From assembly GCA_964030785.1 (NCBI GenBank), contig OZ034975.1, forward strand, positions 33,943,769-34,007,768: a stretch of 64,000 nt of DNA. Direction: 5' to 3'. Origin of the DNA: Siderastrea siderea (taxonomy: Eukaryota > Cnidaria > Anthozoa > Scleractinia > Rhizangiidae). The notes under the pieces are model-generated. The model searched no databases. It was not told the DNA's origin and was given only the letters and a program-made list of their open reading frames with translations. A program made the translations under genes and the position numbers. This document shows, piece after piece, positions 1-12,200 of this stretch (positions are counted from its first letter, which is position 1; every line of letters begins with the position of its first letter).

Positions 1-696
1 TTTGTTCGTTTGTTTTCAATCTCGATGGTCTCAAGTTAGAAAACGAAATATAAGCGAAGCAGTTTTGAGTTTAAAGCTATTTTATTCCGTAAGTAATGTG
101 TGTTCCTCAAAGTGCTTGACTTTTTTCGCGGCTGCTAAAACCTACCCGACATTTCTTCGATAAGTTTATTACAAGTGCTTCGAAGCTCCTCAGATCCTTT
201 ATTTCGGGTAATCCCAGTAAAATGCCGATGAAATGTCAGTATAAATTTTTGACCAGACTAATATTTTTGTTTAGTGGCAGTTCAGGTTATTTGTTAACAT
301 CCGAACGCGATGAAGATAACCATTTAAACAGTCGAATAATTTTTATTTTGTTTTTGTAAATGAGCGCCGTTTCAAGTTCATTCAAGCGAACAGCCAATAA
401 ACCAAGGAGATTCGACAAGCCTTCACAGTTAATGACAGGATATGGAAACATTGCAAACACCAAGCTAGACGGCTCATGAGTAAAATAATCAAGCTGTGCT
501 CAGCCTCTAGAACGACCTTTCGAGCTTGGTTTTACAGAACAGATCCCCAAAATATTGAAGGACAATTCGGAACACTTTCAGGCTTTTTGAGAAACACTTT
601 TCGAAAGCGAACGAGCCAAAAAAAGCCCCGAAATGTATTTCAGGCCGAAAAGTTCAGGACTATTTTTGAGAAACGAACACCAGTTTATTCCTTCGC

Positions 697-730
697 GGCT
701 CCGCTTTTAGGCTTGGCTAAATCTATATAT
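697..730 (-). repeat. End of an interspersed repeat (TAGCCAAGCCTAAAAGCGGAG family)
   Basis: The reverse complement matches the stretches at 28904-28932 and 58488-58516. All three share a TATATAGATTTAGCCAAGCC core followed by TAAAAG(C/T)GGAGC. Three dispersed copies in both orientations indicate a mobile-element terminus. Confidence 0.65.
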
Positions 731-734
731 TAAA

Positions 735-815
735 TACATCTTATTCGATGGTTTAACAGATAATACGCGCGGATATTTTGCGAGTTGCGTACGAGCAATG
801 AGCCTTGGAAGCCAC
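735..815 (+). repeat. Interspersed repeat, copy 1
   Basis: It opens with TCTTATTCGATGGTTTAACA and GGATATTTTGCGAG, and related sequence recurs at 36181-36260 and, in part inverted, at 63288-63390. The family is unidentified. Confidence 0.45.
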
Positions 816-3208
816 CGAATAAGAGATTTGTTATTCCACTTGAGAAATCACGTCAAAATTTAATTTTTCCAGTCCTTCGGTCAGCAAACCTGTGAAACCT
901 GGATTTTGCAGTGCAATACATAATTTTACTGTGCAATACCGTGGCATATTTTGCGCGTTCTCTTGACCTTATATGGTAAAATGGCGCAAGAGTGGAATAA
1001 TAAAGCCTATTATTAGCATAGATCTTATTCAGTACTAAAGAAAACAAGTCTATAACCTTTGAATGCAGAGGTCCACACGACGCTTAATTAAACCGCACTG
1101 GTTCGGTTTTGCCGGATCTCTGGTGTAGAGATGCTGGAGCCAGACGTCACTCGAAGTGTAGTTGAACAAAACTGAATGCAAGGCTGGCACTACGGCAAAG
1201 GGCTGATTTATTTAAGGCCAATATTTCGGCTAACAAAATTAGCCTTCCTCAAGGCCAGAGCTATACAGAAGGAAAATGCTATAACGGCTCCAAAAATTTG
1301 AATTTAAAAATACACAAATGGTTAATGATTAATTAGTTTAGAAATAAAAAAACAACACAAAACAAGTCTGCCATCAGAAGGTGGGGGAAGGAACAGGAGG
1401 TATGAACACTTCGAACCCTTACCCAAACTTTCTGCACCCCCTTTTTGCTGGCTCCAGTCTCTTTCGGCTTTTTCGACTACAATTGAAATTTTTACTATTG
1501 ATTTGTTCTCGCTCCTCGTCAACTTGGGAATCCTGCTTCCAATCCTGCTCGTAATCCCACTTATAATCTGTCGACTTTCCGCCCCTCTTAGCTTGTTCAC
1601 GGGACTCCGTCCGCCCTGTTGCCATATTACAAGTTATTTTCAATAACATTGTATGAAAAAGTCATCTAATGTGATTACCTGAAATACAACGGGACTTCAT
1701 AAAACTGTTTACAAGAAATATGAGGCAAGTCGTTGTCGTCTGTGAAGTGTGAATTAAGTAATAGTAAAGTTTACAAAGGGAAATTCACTGATTTCAAAGA
1801 AATAAACGTTTCCACCTTATTTCCATAAAACTCCATCACAAAGTGCCAGCACTGACTTTGAACTTTTATAACTTGTTTAATATGCAAGCAAAAGCCAGAA
1901 AAATTTGTTTCCTTTTCCTGAGAACAATGATATACTTTTTGTCGTCATGAGACGACAAAAACAACAAAAGACAAACAGTTAAACAAATACAGTATATTGT
2001 GACGACAAAGATTACTTAAATGATCTAAAAATGTAAAAGTTCGCCAAATAAACTTAACCACTTTTATTAAACACAAAAAAATATTCAAACTTTTAGAAAA
2101 GTCGCCTGGCAAAAGATGGTGGCCATGGCAACAACAGATTCGTGACACGTAAGCTTAAAAAACACGTTGCCGTTTCTGCTCACTCTTGTGCGCGTTTTTT
2201 AGAACATGCTTGAAGGGAAGCCACAAAATATAAACATATAATGTGTCTGAAGTTGCATGAGCCATGTTTCATTTGCACCTGTGAGTGGAAATTGCGTATA
2301 CAAATTTGATATCAAAATAACGTTTCATACAACCTTAACAATAATAAGGAAAACTTGTGTACATAGTCTCTTTATTAAATGTTTCTTTCAGTGTGTCTTT
2401 CAGTGCCGTTGCTATGTGGTTTCTACTCTCTTTTATTTATGACTCAATGACAATTGGTATGTTTGCGGAGAAATGTTCGGCATGCCTTAGCTAATATAAA
2501 CGCATGTTTTGGTATTCCTATGTTACAATTAATGATCCGTTGTTGTTTCCGTGTTCCTTTCTGGTGAGTCATGATAGTGAATTAAATTAAGTACCATTAA
2601 TGTTATTTTTTAATTTATTACATGCACACATTTGGCCAGATTTTTGCACGGTCATACACTTGATTACAGATACACTTTTGCTCTTTTCATAAATCATAGG
2701 GCTATGTAAAGATTTTCCCACATGTTTTATCTGCTGGATTATAGCTTTGTCCAGTGGATAAGGTTATTCGCTCTTTGAACGAATATGGCGCCTGTACTTT
2801 GAGAACTTGAAATCGCAGGTCATGTTATCGCGACTGTAGCTCGTAGCGTTCGTCTGCTGTAATAAAACAATGTTTAAGCCTACCAGATGTTTAAAAGATA
2901 TTCAGAAGAACAAAGAAGACACCATCTAGCCATCTTTTTCCAAAATCGAACAAAGTTTCAGCAAAACAAACGACAAGTTCCTTAATTCCGTTTCAGCCCT
3001 GAATCCAAGGCTTCCAAACAAGGAAGTTTTCCCCCGTTTCCTCGCCTTAACGGTCGGGTAATTTTCCTGAATGATCTTCATAAATCCGAAAATCCAGAAA
3101 ATCATTATCTCGTACCCAGAGTCCTCAGGCTTCTTGGTCAGCGGGTGTTCACCGCCAACTTCGTTCCCAGGTCAAGTTGTGGGAGGACAGGGAGTTGGCT
3201 TGTGCAAA

Positions 3209-3281
3209 ATGGCTTTGTTGTTTGCTCTCAAGCGCTGTTTCTTTTTTGCCCTGTACGTTCTAGGAATCAGTTTCACAACCG
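3209..3281 (+). CDS. Exon 1: signal peptide
   Basis: The ATG at 3209 sits in a good context (CAAAATGG) and opens 24 codons plus one base. The residues are [10 protein letters not shown], then an aromatic/aliphatic core (FFFALYVLG), then a small polar end: a typical cleavable secretory signal. The exon ends at a strong donor (G|GTAAGTAT), leaving phase 1, which matches the next Ig exon. An upstream in-frame ATG exists at 3071, but it would bury the signal behind 46 residues, so 3209 is preferred. No TATA box or other core promoter was identified upstream. Confidence 0.7.
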
Positions 3282-6200
3282 GTAAGTATTTCATGTTCCA
3301 TTATGTTAACCAATGCTTTCTCTTGTTTTGAACTTTTACGTAAACTTATCTTCGAGATTATAGCGCTCAAGCAAAAATTATACTCGGAAGCTAAGTTAAA
3401 GCTTATACACACGTACTTACTTAGTCGCCAACGAAATTAGTTGCATTAGGGCCGATGTAGACAGTATGATTTTTCGTTACGACTGTAGCATGCGACTTGT
3501 TTAAGTCACGCCTACAACACGAATTGTGTTGTCTAAATCAGGCGTACGACATCTTCACGACAGTTGCACACAACACGAAAAATGTCGTAGGATTTTGAAA
3601 CATGTTTTAGAGCCGATTTATACGGTACAATTTTTGCTTACAACTGTTGTATGCGACTTGCTCACATCATTCTTGCAACACAAATTGCGTCGTCTAAATC
3701 AGACATACAATATCATCACGACAGTTGCACACAACATGAAAAATGTCGTAGGATTTTGAAACATGTTTTTAAACCCTACAATAGTCGTAGCCACGATCAA
3801 TATGTTAGGATGACGAGTTGTCTACGATCTTTTCTTGACGCGAGCAGCGCGCGCTGCAAAAGTCGCATATGACAGTCATAAGCAAAAATTATACCGTGTA
3901 AATCGGTCCTTTGAATCCTATGACGGTCGTAGCCACAATCAAAGTGTTGGAATGACGAGTTGTATACGTTCTTTGCTTTACGCCAGCAGCGCGCACTACA
4001 AAAGTCGCATACACCAATCGTTAAAGCAAAAGTTGTACCGTCTAAATCGGCGCTTAGAGGTACAGCTTTGCATGTAGTTGTCGGAGAAAAGTGAATACAG
4101 GACCACTTTTGAACTCGTGAAATTGACTGTTAGAACGAGAAAGGCACTGCATGCCCTTTAACTGGTGGCTCCCTTGCTCAGCCACACTCAAACTTAAAGA
4201 CAGTCTGAAAGAGTGAGGTGCAGGATTGCAGATAATTAATTCAGAGGTTAAAAGAACGAGGCATATGACAAATGTGCTGTTTTGTTATTCTTTTGTTATT
4301 CAATGAGTTGCAGATGAGTTTGCAGCATTTTTCTGCAATCCCGCACCTTAGAGGGAGTCTGAAAGAAGCAACTGCGATCGCATCGCATACCAAGTAAACA
4401 TGAAGTTGTGAAAACTGTTATCTTACTTGCTTAGCAAAAACCATTGATGTAAACAGCTGTGCTTAAAATAGTCATTAAATCAAATTTTCAAACTACTTTT
4501 TTTAAAAGAAACCTGCATACTATCAATTTGATCAACCAAATATAACTTATTTGTGACCCTCAGCGGGATTTCAGGGAATGAGGTGAAAGCACGCACACAG
4601 CACGCTCGCATACTAAAACAAAAGAACTTTGCCTAGTTCCTAGGCCTCTATATTTCGTCGCATGCAGTCGAACCGTTTCGGGTCATGTGGTCTGAGCGAA
4701 AAAGTGAGGCCTAGACAAACTCGCAACAGGTGAGACTCTTTGTCAAACTTTGGGTGGAGCTTAGCGGAAGGCTATCAATTACTTTTCGCTGTAAGCATAA
4801 ACTCAAGCAGATTTGTTTACATCAAGCTCGCAGTGGCCGTGGAACGTGGATTAACAAAAGAAGGCGGTGGAGGTAAGCGGAAATTAATTTTTTCTAAAAC
4901 TTTGAAGTTTTAAGGCAAAGTTCGGTTGGCGAAGGCCTCTTCAGTTATGATAATCTTAAATTGCTTTTAGGTTGGAAACAGCAGTATCTAAGTGATTGTT
5001 TCTGAAAAGTAATTTGTATTTAGAAGGTAAGCATTTATTGCTGAATAAAGTCCAAACAAAAGCTCCACTTCTTATCTCTGTTTCTAGTCGCCAAAATCTG
5101 CCAATTTGTTCTGTTTTGTGACTAGCATTTAATGTTCAAAATCCTTGTATCTCTAGGGAGCGATGCCGTGGCTAATATAAGCCTCCAATTCTTCTGGAGA
5201 CACCATCGAAACACGACCACGAGAGTAAGGACCTATAAAAGACGAACTTCACCTAGGTGAATGCTGTACGGACTCTAGCAAAAGAGATCTCATGCCACAT
5301 TCAAAGGCTTTCGGACGGCCAGAAGATAAAAAAGACTAAAACCCTTGGTAAGTCTCATGATAAATTTCAAAATGATCAAACGGGATAGAATAGTTAGAAC
5401 ATCATCTTAGTTTCACTAAGATGATACTCATTCCTTGCAGTTTGATAAAGAGCTAAACTTAGAACAATATTGATTCCAAAACTTTATACTTACATACTTT
5501 CCACATATGTTTAATAATATGCTTTAATTACTAACTAATTAGATAATCTTATGGAAAGTGGTCTGTAGTGGGCGACACAATTAACACAGCAAATGTTAAT
5601 TATGCATTTTGTCTGATATTTCAGGGAGTGAAGAAGACATCTTCGATGCAGTTTGACTTTTCTTACATCCAGAGAGTCTCCAGAATCGAACCTGGGATAG
5701 TTGTTCGAAAGTTGTTCAATGCTCACTCAGGATGTGAAGTTGACAACGGTTTCTACTTCTCTCGTTAAAAACAGCTTTCATGGTAGTTTTAGGTTACTGT
5801 TTGAAACCAACCAAAGCCAGAACGTTGAGCAAGAGATCAGGAATCCTCAATGCTTGGCTATGAGACTGAATTAAAAATTGCCACTAACCCTGGGTTACCT
5901 TAATCCTGCTATGAACAACCGGTCCCTGGTACACAGATATTTGAAATTTCCTTAAGGATTAATGTGACTTAAAAACTATTCTTTGAAGTTGGCAACAGAT
6001 CTTTTTAATAAAGCATAATTTCCCAGATGCTGACCCTCAAATAAAACTAAAGAGAGTCAAAGTCACTACAGAAAACACAAATAGAGTGGATATGTATCCT
6101 ATATAAATGACCTTATTAGTGGCATAATTCATTCTCCATTTTGCCTATTTATTTATAGGGTACTTTAAAGAGGTTAATAGGCATGTTGTGAATATGCTTG

Positions 6201-9200
6201 CCAACATATCGACTATAAAGGAAAGGGGAATCAATGCAAAAAGAACTGACTACTTGTCCACCCAAGTAGCGTGCTGGTTATTTGAGGAAATTGTGCTTAA
6301 AAAGTACAAAAACTGTTTTTAGACGAGATAGCTTGACACTTACATGTAGCACTTCTCCCCTTTTCAATGAGTGTATCGACAGAGTGGGTGAACACAGAGA
6401 CTTTTCCCATGAGCATGACTCTGTGTCCACCCTCACATTCCTTTCCCTTACTGCACCTGCCGTACAGGATAGCCAGGGATACTAGTCCACTGCAGGGGTA
6501 CACCCCAAAATTTATTAATAGCAGGTTCACCTTACTCAAGGGGGTGTCTTCATTAGTGGTGCATTATGAATATTCAGCGTATGAACTTGGTCTTAACTAG
6601 ATTACTAGATTAATGGGATATGTGTTTGAGAACCTAGGCTTAATAGAGAGACAGCTGGTACAACATGGTATTGTGTTTGATGAAGGAAGACCTTTCAAAA
6701 ACCTTTATGAAGCTTGGACAGTCCTATGAAGAGGCCCTGTTAGGGTTTTAGGATTATGGATTATTAGGTGTTTTTAGAGAAGGGATACGGATTATTGGTC
6801 ACTAAATTTAAAGGTTACGGATTATTTGTGTTGAATTTAAAAATTTCGGATTATTATCAGTCATTATCCCATCGACTACCTTTACATAAAATGGTATTAA
6901 AAGGTCTTAAAAGTTATAAAAAGAAGGACACATTTTATCTCCAGTGAGGTCTCATGGTCAAAATTCCGAGCCAAAGGATAGTATTAATTCCGCTGAACAC
7001 AAGGCAAGCCCTGAAGCGTGACACCAACATTAGCCTTAAAAAGGCTGACAAAGGAACTACAACTGTAGCTTTTAATATGAAGATAAAATGAAAGAAGGTC
7101 AAACCTAGCTAGATAACAGGGAAAACTACAGACCTCTTGTGAATCCTTTGGTGAAGGAAACAAACCTAACAGTTCAACAGCTTATTAGCGAACTCTACCT
7201 TGGAAACCTTATAGATGGAATGACCAAAACATGGCTTTGTCAAACACCATAGCTGCCCCATAATTGCAATATTCTACATCCTATGAAAGATACACAAACC
7301 AGCCTCGCGGCCAGTCGGGAAACCTAGTGTATCACGCTGTGATGCCAGGCCTAGTTGCAACAGAGAAACTATCATCATTCGTTTATAAACTCTATCAGCC
7401 TATACCACAACAGCGGAAGTCATGTCTGAAAGATACGACTCACCTCATCAATTTCTTAGAGAAAATAAAGGTTCGAGAAAACACAATCCTTGTTTCAATG
7501 GACATTATGAGCTTATATACAAGTATACCACAAGAGAAAGAATAAACATAGTGTGCAATGCGTCAAAGCATTTCACGGAAATGAACGTCCTGTCAACAAA
7601 TATCTACTGCAAAGAGCGCTCAAACTTATCTTAGTGGAGAACTCCATCTAATGGAGAAAACTACCTACAAATACATGGAACTGCCACTAGCACCAACTGA
7701 AAATGGCAGTTGCTTTTGCAAATATTTTCATGGTTAAGGTAGAAACAGAGATCTTAAATCAAAGCGCTTTAAAACAGCTCTTCTAGAAACGATTCATTGA
7801 TGACATCAGCCAGAGAAGAGATTACACAGTTCAATTTAACAAACACCATCAAAATATCAAGTTTGCGGCTGAAGTATCCGAAACAGAAACAAAGTTCTTG
7901 GACACAACTGAATACAAAGGTGAAAGATTTAAAACCGAGTCGGTGCTAGATGTACACACCCACTTAACATTTCAGTACACCCATTTTACAACCCGCCATC
8001 CATCCAGAGCAAAAAGAGACTTCATCACAAAAGAGGCTCTAAGACTACTCAGAACTAAACATAAACATTATTTGAAGTGAGCATCACGAAGTTCAAAACA
8101 CATCTTCTTTAGAGAGGATACCCAAAGAACTTCATTCAAACAACCCTCTCAGAAATTACTTTTAAAAACAGAAATCAAGCCCTCTGACAAAAATAGAAAC
8201 AAAAAGAAAATCTTCACTCAGCCCTTTGTAATCCAGTATTACCCATCAGTGCCGAATGTAAAACCAAGACTCATGAACAGCTGTCATTTTATAAAACAAC
8301 AACCATTGCTTAATGAGCTTTGCTCATAAGAGCAAAACTCTAGAAAGGCTAAAACACGTGTGTAGGAGTCGCGCAGGCCAGTAATTCTTTGTAACACTAA
8401 AAAGTGGATCAAGTTTAAATAACACTAGTCAAAACTGCATTTACAACCACTGGCTTAAATTTTAAAGCCATTTTAAAAGGCTAAAACAAGCGCACAAAAG
8501 TCGCGCCGGCCCGTAACTGTTGTTAACAACACACAGACTCAGTAACTACTCCTACATTTCGTCAGGGGTATGGAAATGCAATCCTTGACATACCTGACAT
8601 ACTGTACCTAAGTCTATTCATGTGACACGAAATGGTAATTAGGGGTTACTGTATTACTGTATAGAGATTGTTTTAAAATTTTATTTTCGGATATATTTGT
8701 TTACAAAATTGGGATACGGATTGTTTCCAATATTTACCCAGGATTATGGATTATTCAGACCCCTCCTAACAGGGCCTCTATGAAGAAGAATGCAACTCGT
8801 CATGAAACAAATTTTGAACTTGCACTGTAAGTTGGAAAAAAAATCAGAGTCTTACAAGATTCAAATCAAACTTCCAAACAAGTGAGACTATCACCAACTC
8901 AACAGGCAGCTCCAAAAGAATTGAGCTTATTTGACAAGTGATCTTGTTTGTCTTCTGAATTAGAGCCTTCAGTTGATGATTTTTTTTTGAAAGAACAGCT
9001 GAGGAGGTGAATAGAAAATGTCCGCTGTTGACCACCCTCCTGGACACATTAGTTGAGGGAAGAACCTGCCAGACATACAGTGGCAGACAGACACGTTTTA
9101 AATTCAAGGAAACATTGTCTGTACTCTCATTAATTAGCCATATCAGAGCAAAGAAGAGCCTTTACAGATTTCTCTGTGTTGCTTACTTTACTCATAACGG

Positions 9201-12200
9201 CCCATGGCAGCATGGAAAGTCACTAATAACTCTTCTCTTCAAATTACTTTAAGTTAGCTATTAAGCATACAGACTGTTTATCCTGTAAGAAATGTAGTTT
9301 AATGTTTATATTATTGACTGGAAGGCTTAAATTTGAAGAATTCACATCTTACGTTTTCTGGAGGAGTGATGCAAAGCATGCCCGTGCTCATAATTTTTTT
9401 AAAGAAATCAACCAAGCACTTGACTTTCTTCTGCTTGCATTTCTTGAGCTTCTAGGAAAACTAGTGCACCAATTCCTTCAATTTAAGGATCAGGTCAAAA
9501 TGTAAACATGGAACTACATTTCTTACAGGATAACCAATTGTGTATGCATAGATAGAGCTAACTTAGGAAAATTCTGATTTCAAGTGCAAGAATCATCATT
9601 TACACCCCTCGTGTACTTAGTATGCATGGAAATCACAAATTTATTTTCTTGTAAATTTTGAATTCTTTATTTGAAGAGCAGAATATTGAGAAAAAAATGA
9701 AGTAACAATAACAGACTTCCCTTTTCTTTCTTAGGATCTTGAATATTATTTTGACCTGTCTTGAGATGCCATTCTGGTAATCCAAGGTTCATTCAAAGTA
9801 CTTTTTCATTCCTGACTAATCTAAGGGAAATGGTCAAAACTATTGCACTCAGGCAGGACCCACCACTCTGCAAAACGACAGGTGGTATCTTCATGTACCC
9901 CCTTCCCCCACCTTAAAAGAGGGTAGCTTGTTTGTATAGCCCCACTCTATCAGGAGTAGAAACTAAGAAAAAGAGTCAAACTTCCTTGTGCCATTTCTCT
10001 AGCAATGCAAGCTTCCTGCACACTTAATATGAAAGTCTCAACTGAAATTTTGAGGTCAATAAATTTTGTCTATTTGGCTAATCAGACAGGTGTTATCTTG
10101 CATAGCCGCCTTATCCCTACACAAGCTGGGTCCTCATCAAGTACACTTGTGATGACCACTTCACTAAATTGTCTTGGTTTGCCAGATAAAAGAAATGAGC
10201 AAAAGGTTTCTTGTTGGACAAATGGTAAAAAATATTGATTTGTACTAATAACCAAAGTACATGAATGTAGTACAAAAAAAGATGTTTTTTTTTTCATACA
10301 CCCAATGACCTTAATAGGTGGTGTCTTTGTCGTTATAGCTGCCCCTTCATCAGGAGAAAAAGTTAGAAAAAAAAACCAATCCTCCCCATCCCTGCGTTAT
10401 TCCTCTGCTGAAACTTTGCCTTCTAAATATTCATCATATGAGAACTTTAACTTTAAAATAAAAAGTGGGGGTCGAATACAGCTATTTCAATAAAGGTTGT
10501 CGGATCCGACTCAAGCTCACGCGACAAGACCGAAGGGTAGTGTGGGTAGTTGCAAATCACTGTTAGTTTAAGGGTTGTCAGAAGTTGGTCGGGAACTTTG
10601 AATTTCTTAGCACAAGTAATAAATTGGCACCATCCGTCAGCGACAATCCTGATTTGGCTTTCCATTTTCAGTTGTTAGTTCTTGCCTTGAAGTGCAAAAA
10701 TTCATGTTCCATATTTTTCATGACGCTGTTTTTCCTACTCCTAATTTACATACCATGCACGTGCTCCACGTGTACCCACATATTTAAAATTTGCATCCCA
10801 TTTTAAACCCATACACAAAAAGATGAGAGGGATTCAAAATTGTTTTAAACGAAAACTGTATGCGAAAATAATTCTTTTAGGTTATTTGTTTAGTTTTTAT
10901 GCTATAAAAACTCTTCCATATACTTTGCTATTGTACGGCAAGCAAGATACAGCTGATTTTGGTGAACTTAGGCATAAAAATCCCATGTTACCCTGCGGTC
11001 TTGTGGCGTAGGCTTAAACTTTCATCTGACAACGTTAATTGAAATAGCTGTATACCACATTTTAGCGTTTAAGCGATGCTTTTGTAGAAGTGCATTCGAG
11101 TTTAATTTAAAGCTCCTCATAACTCTAAACTCATACGAACATGCTACAAAGTACATCAGATACGTTTTGTTGGACATAGGTTAACTTTTTACATTTGTTT
11201 CCGACAGAAATATTTTTGCACTAGGGTAATATCAAACAAAATCTGTTGTTCTGGTTACCAAAATGCAAAACCAAAAAACTGCATTTCAGTTCTATTTCCA
11301 ATGAACATTAATATATGAAATTTCCCTCGTTTATTTAATTTCCAACAATAAAAACTTCATCAGTCTTCTCTTGGAGAAAGGTTACAGGTAGTTGATTAAA
11401 ATGAATAAAAAACATGCTGGGATGCCTCTGCTCCTTTACGAGAAAACAACCACTTATTGTTTCAGCGGCCTTAGTCTCAATGGAAACCTCATGTCTTAAG
11501 TGTGCGGGCGCTCATGCGCGCGCTAATGACGAAAGAAGTTATGCGCAGTAGGGGATGCACAATGCAAAACAGATGAATTACCTTAAGGCCATTCAATTTT
11601 CATCAGATATAATTTAATTTTGATTTTGTTTTGTTTGTTTGTTTATTTTTTGGGTGGAGGAGCCCTCATGTTTCCTTCCCAGCCGATTGCGTCTGGCCAT
11701 TGCCTCTATTGTCAATTTTATTTGAAGGCAATTAAGATCCGAGAAAAAAAACTCTCTGGCCTGGTGTAGCATTACCATTCAATTGCGAAATGGCCATTTC
11801 GGCTTCTTTCGGCTTCGGCATTCTACAAATAAGCTCTCCATTGGCTGAGTAAAAAAAACTTTCCAGGGCAAGTTTACAAACAGTCCTTAATGTAAGTTCT
11901 AAATGACTGACATCCATCCCGAATAACAGAAACGATGCCGCTCTAAAACAAGAGTTTCCACTGTTCCATCGCCACTTGTTTGTACAGCAACAAATCTCCG
12001 ACATTTTTCTTCGGTACAAGCTCACATAGGCGAAAATTAATGTCAATGGGTTGAATGTGCAACATTTTCCGGTAGGTTTAATGGTTTTTAACATACGATG
12101 TACAATTATTGCTGCATTTAACAAGAGTTTCAACTTGCAGAAGCACGCAAGATTTGCCGGACCATCCGCCACATTGGAAAAAATCGAGCGCATGCGCAGC

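Larger units (their letters stand above)
1..3208. other. 5' flank: no gene recognised, repeat fragments
   Basis: Only short fortuitous frames are present. Recognisable items are a repeat end at 697-730, a repeat-like stretch at 735-815 and a short segment at 1205-1260 (TTTCGGCTAACAAAATTAGC) of the kind often seen near the ends of Penelope-like elements. I see nothing further of note in 1300-3000. Confidence 0.5.
6732..8777. mobile_element. hAT-like TIR element with 8-bp target duplication
   Basis: The ends are perfect 13-bp inverted repeats: AGGCCCTGTTAGG at 6732-6744 and its complement ending at 8777. They are bounded on both sides by the 8-bp direct repeat CTATGAAG (6724-6731 and 8778-8785). 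Subterminal GGATTATGGATTATT-like words recur at 6751-6860 and 8700-8762. An 8-bp duplication is typical of hAT and a few other superfamilies. No transposase was seen. The interior (about 6900-8680) is a Penelope-like retroelement relic, so this looks like a non-autonomous element that was invaded. Confidence 0.7.
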
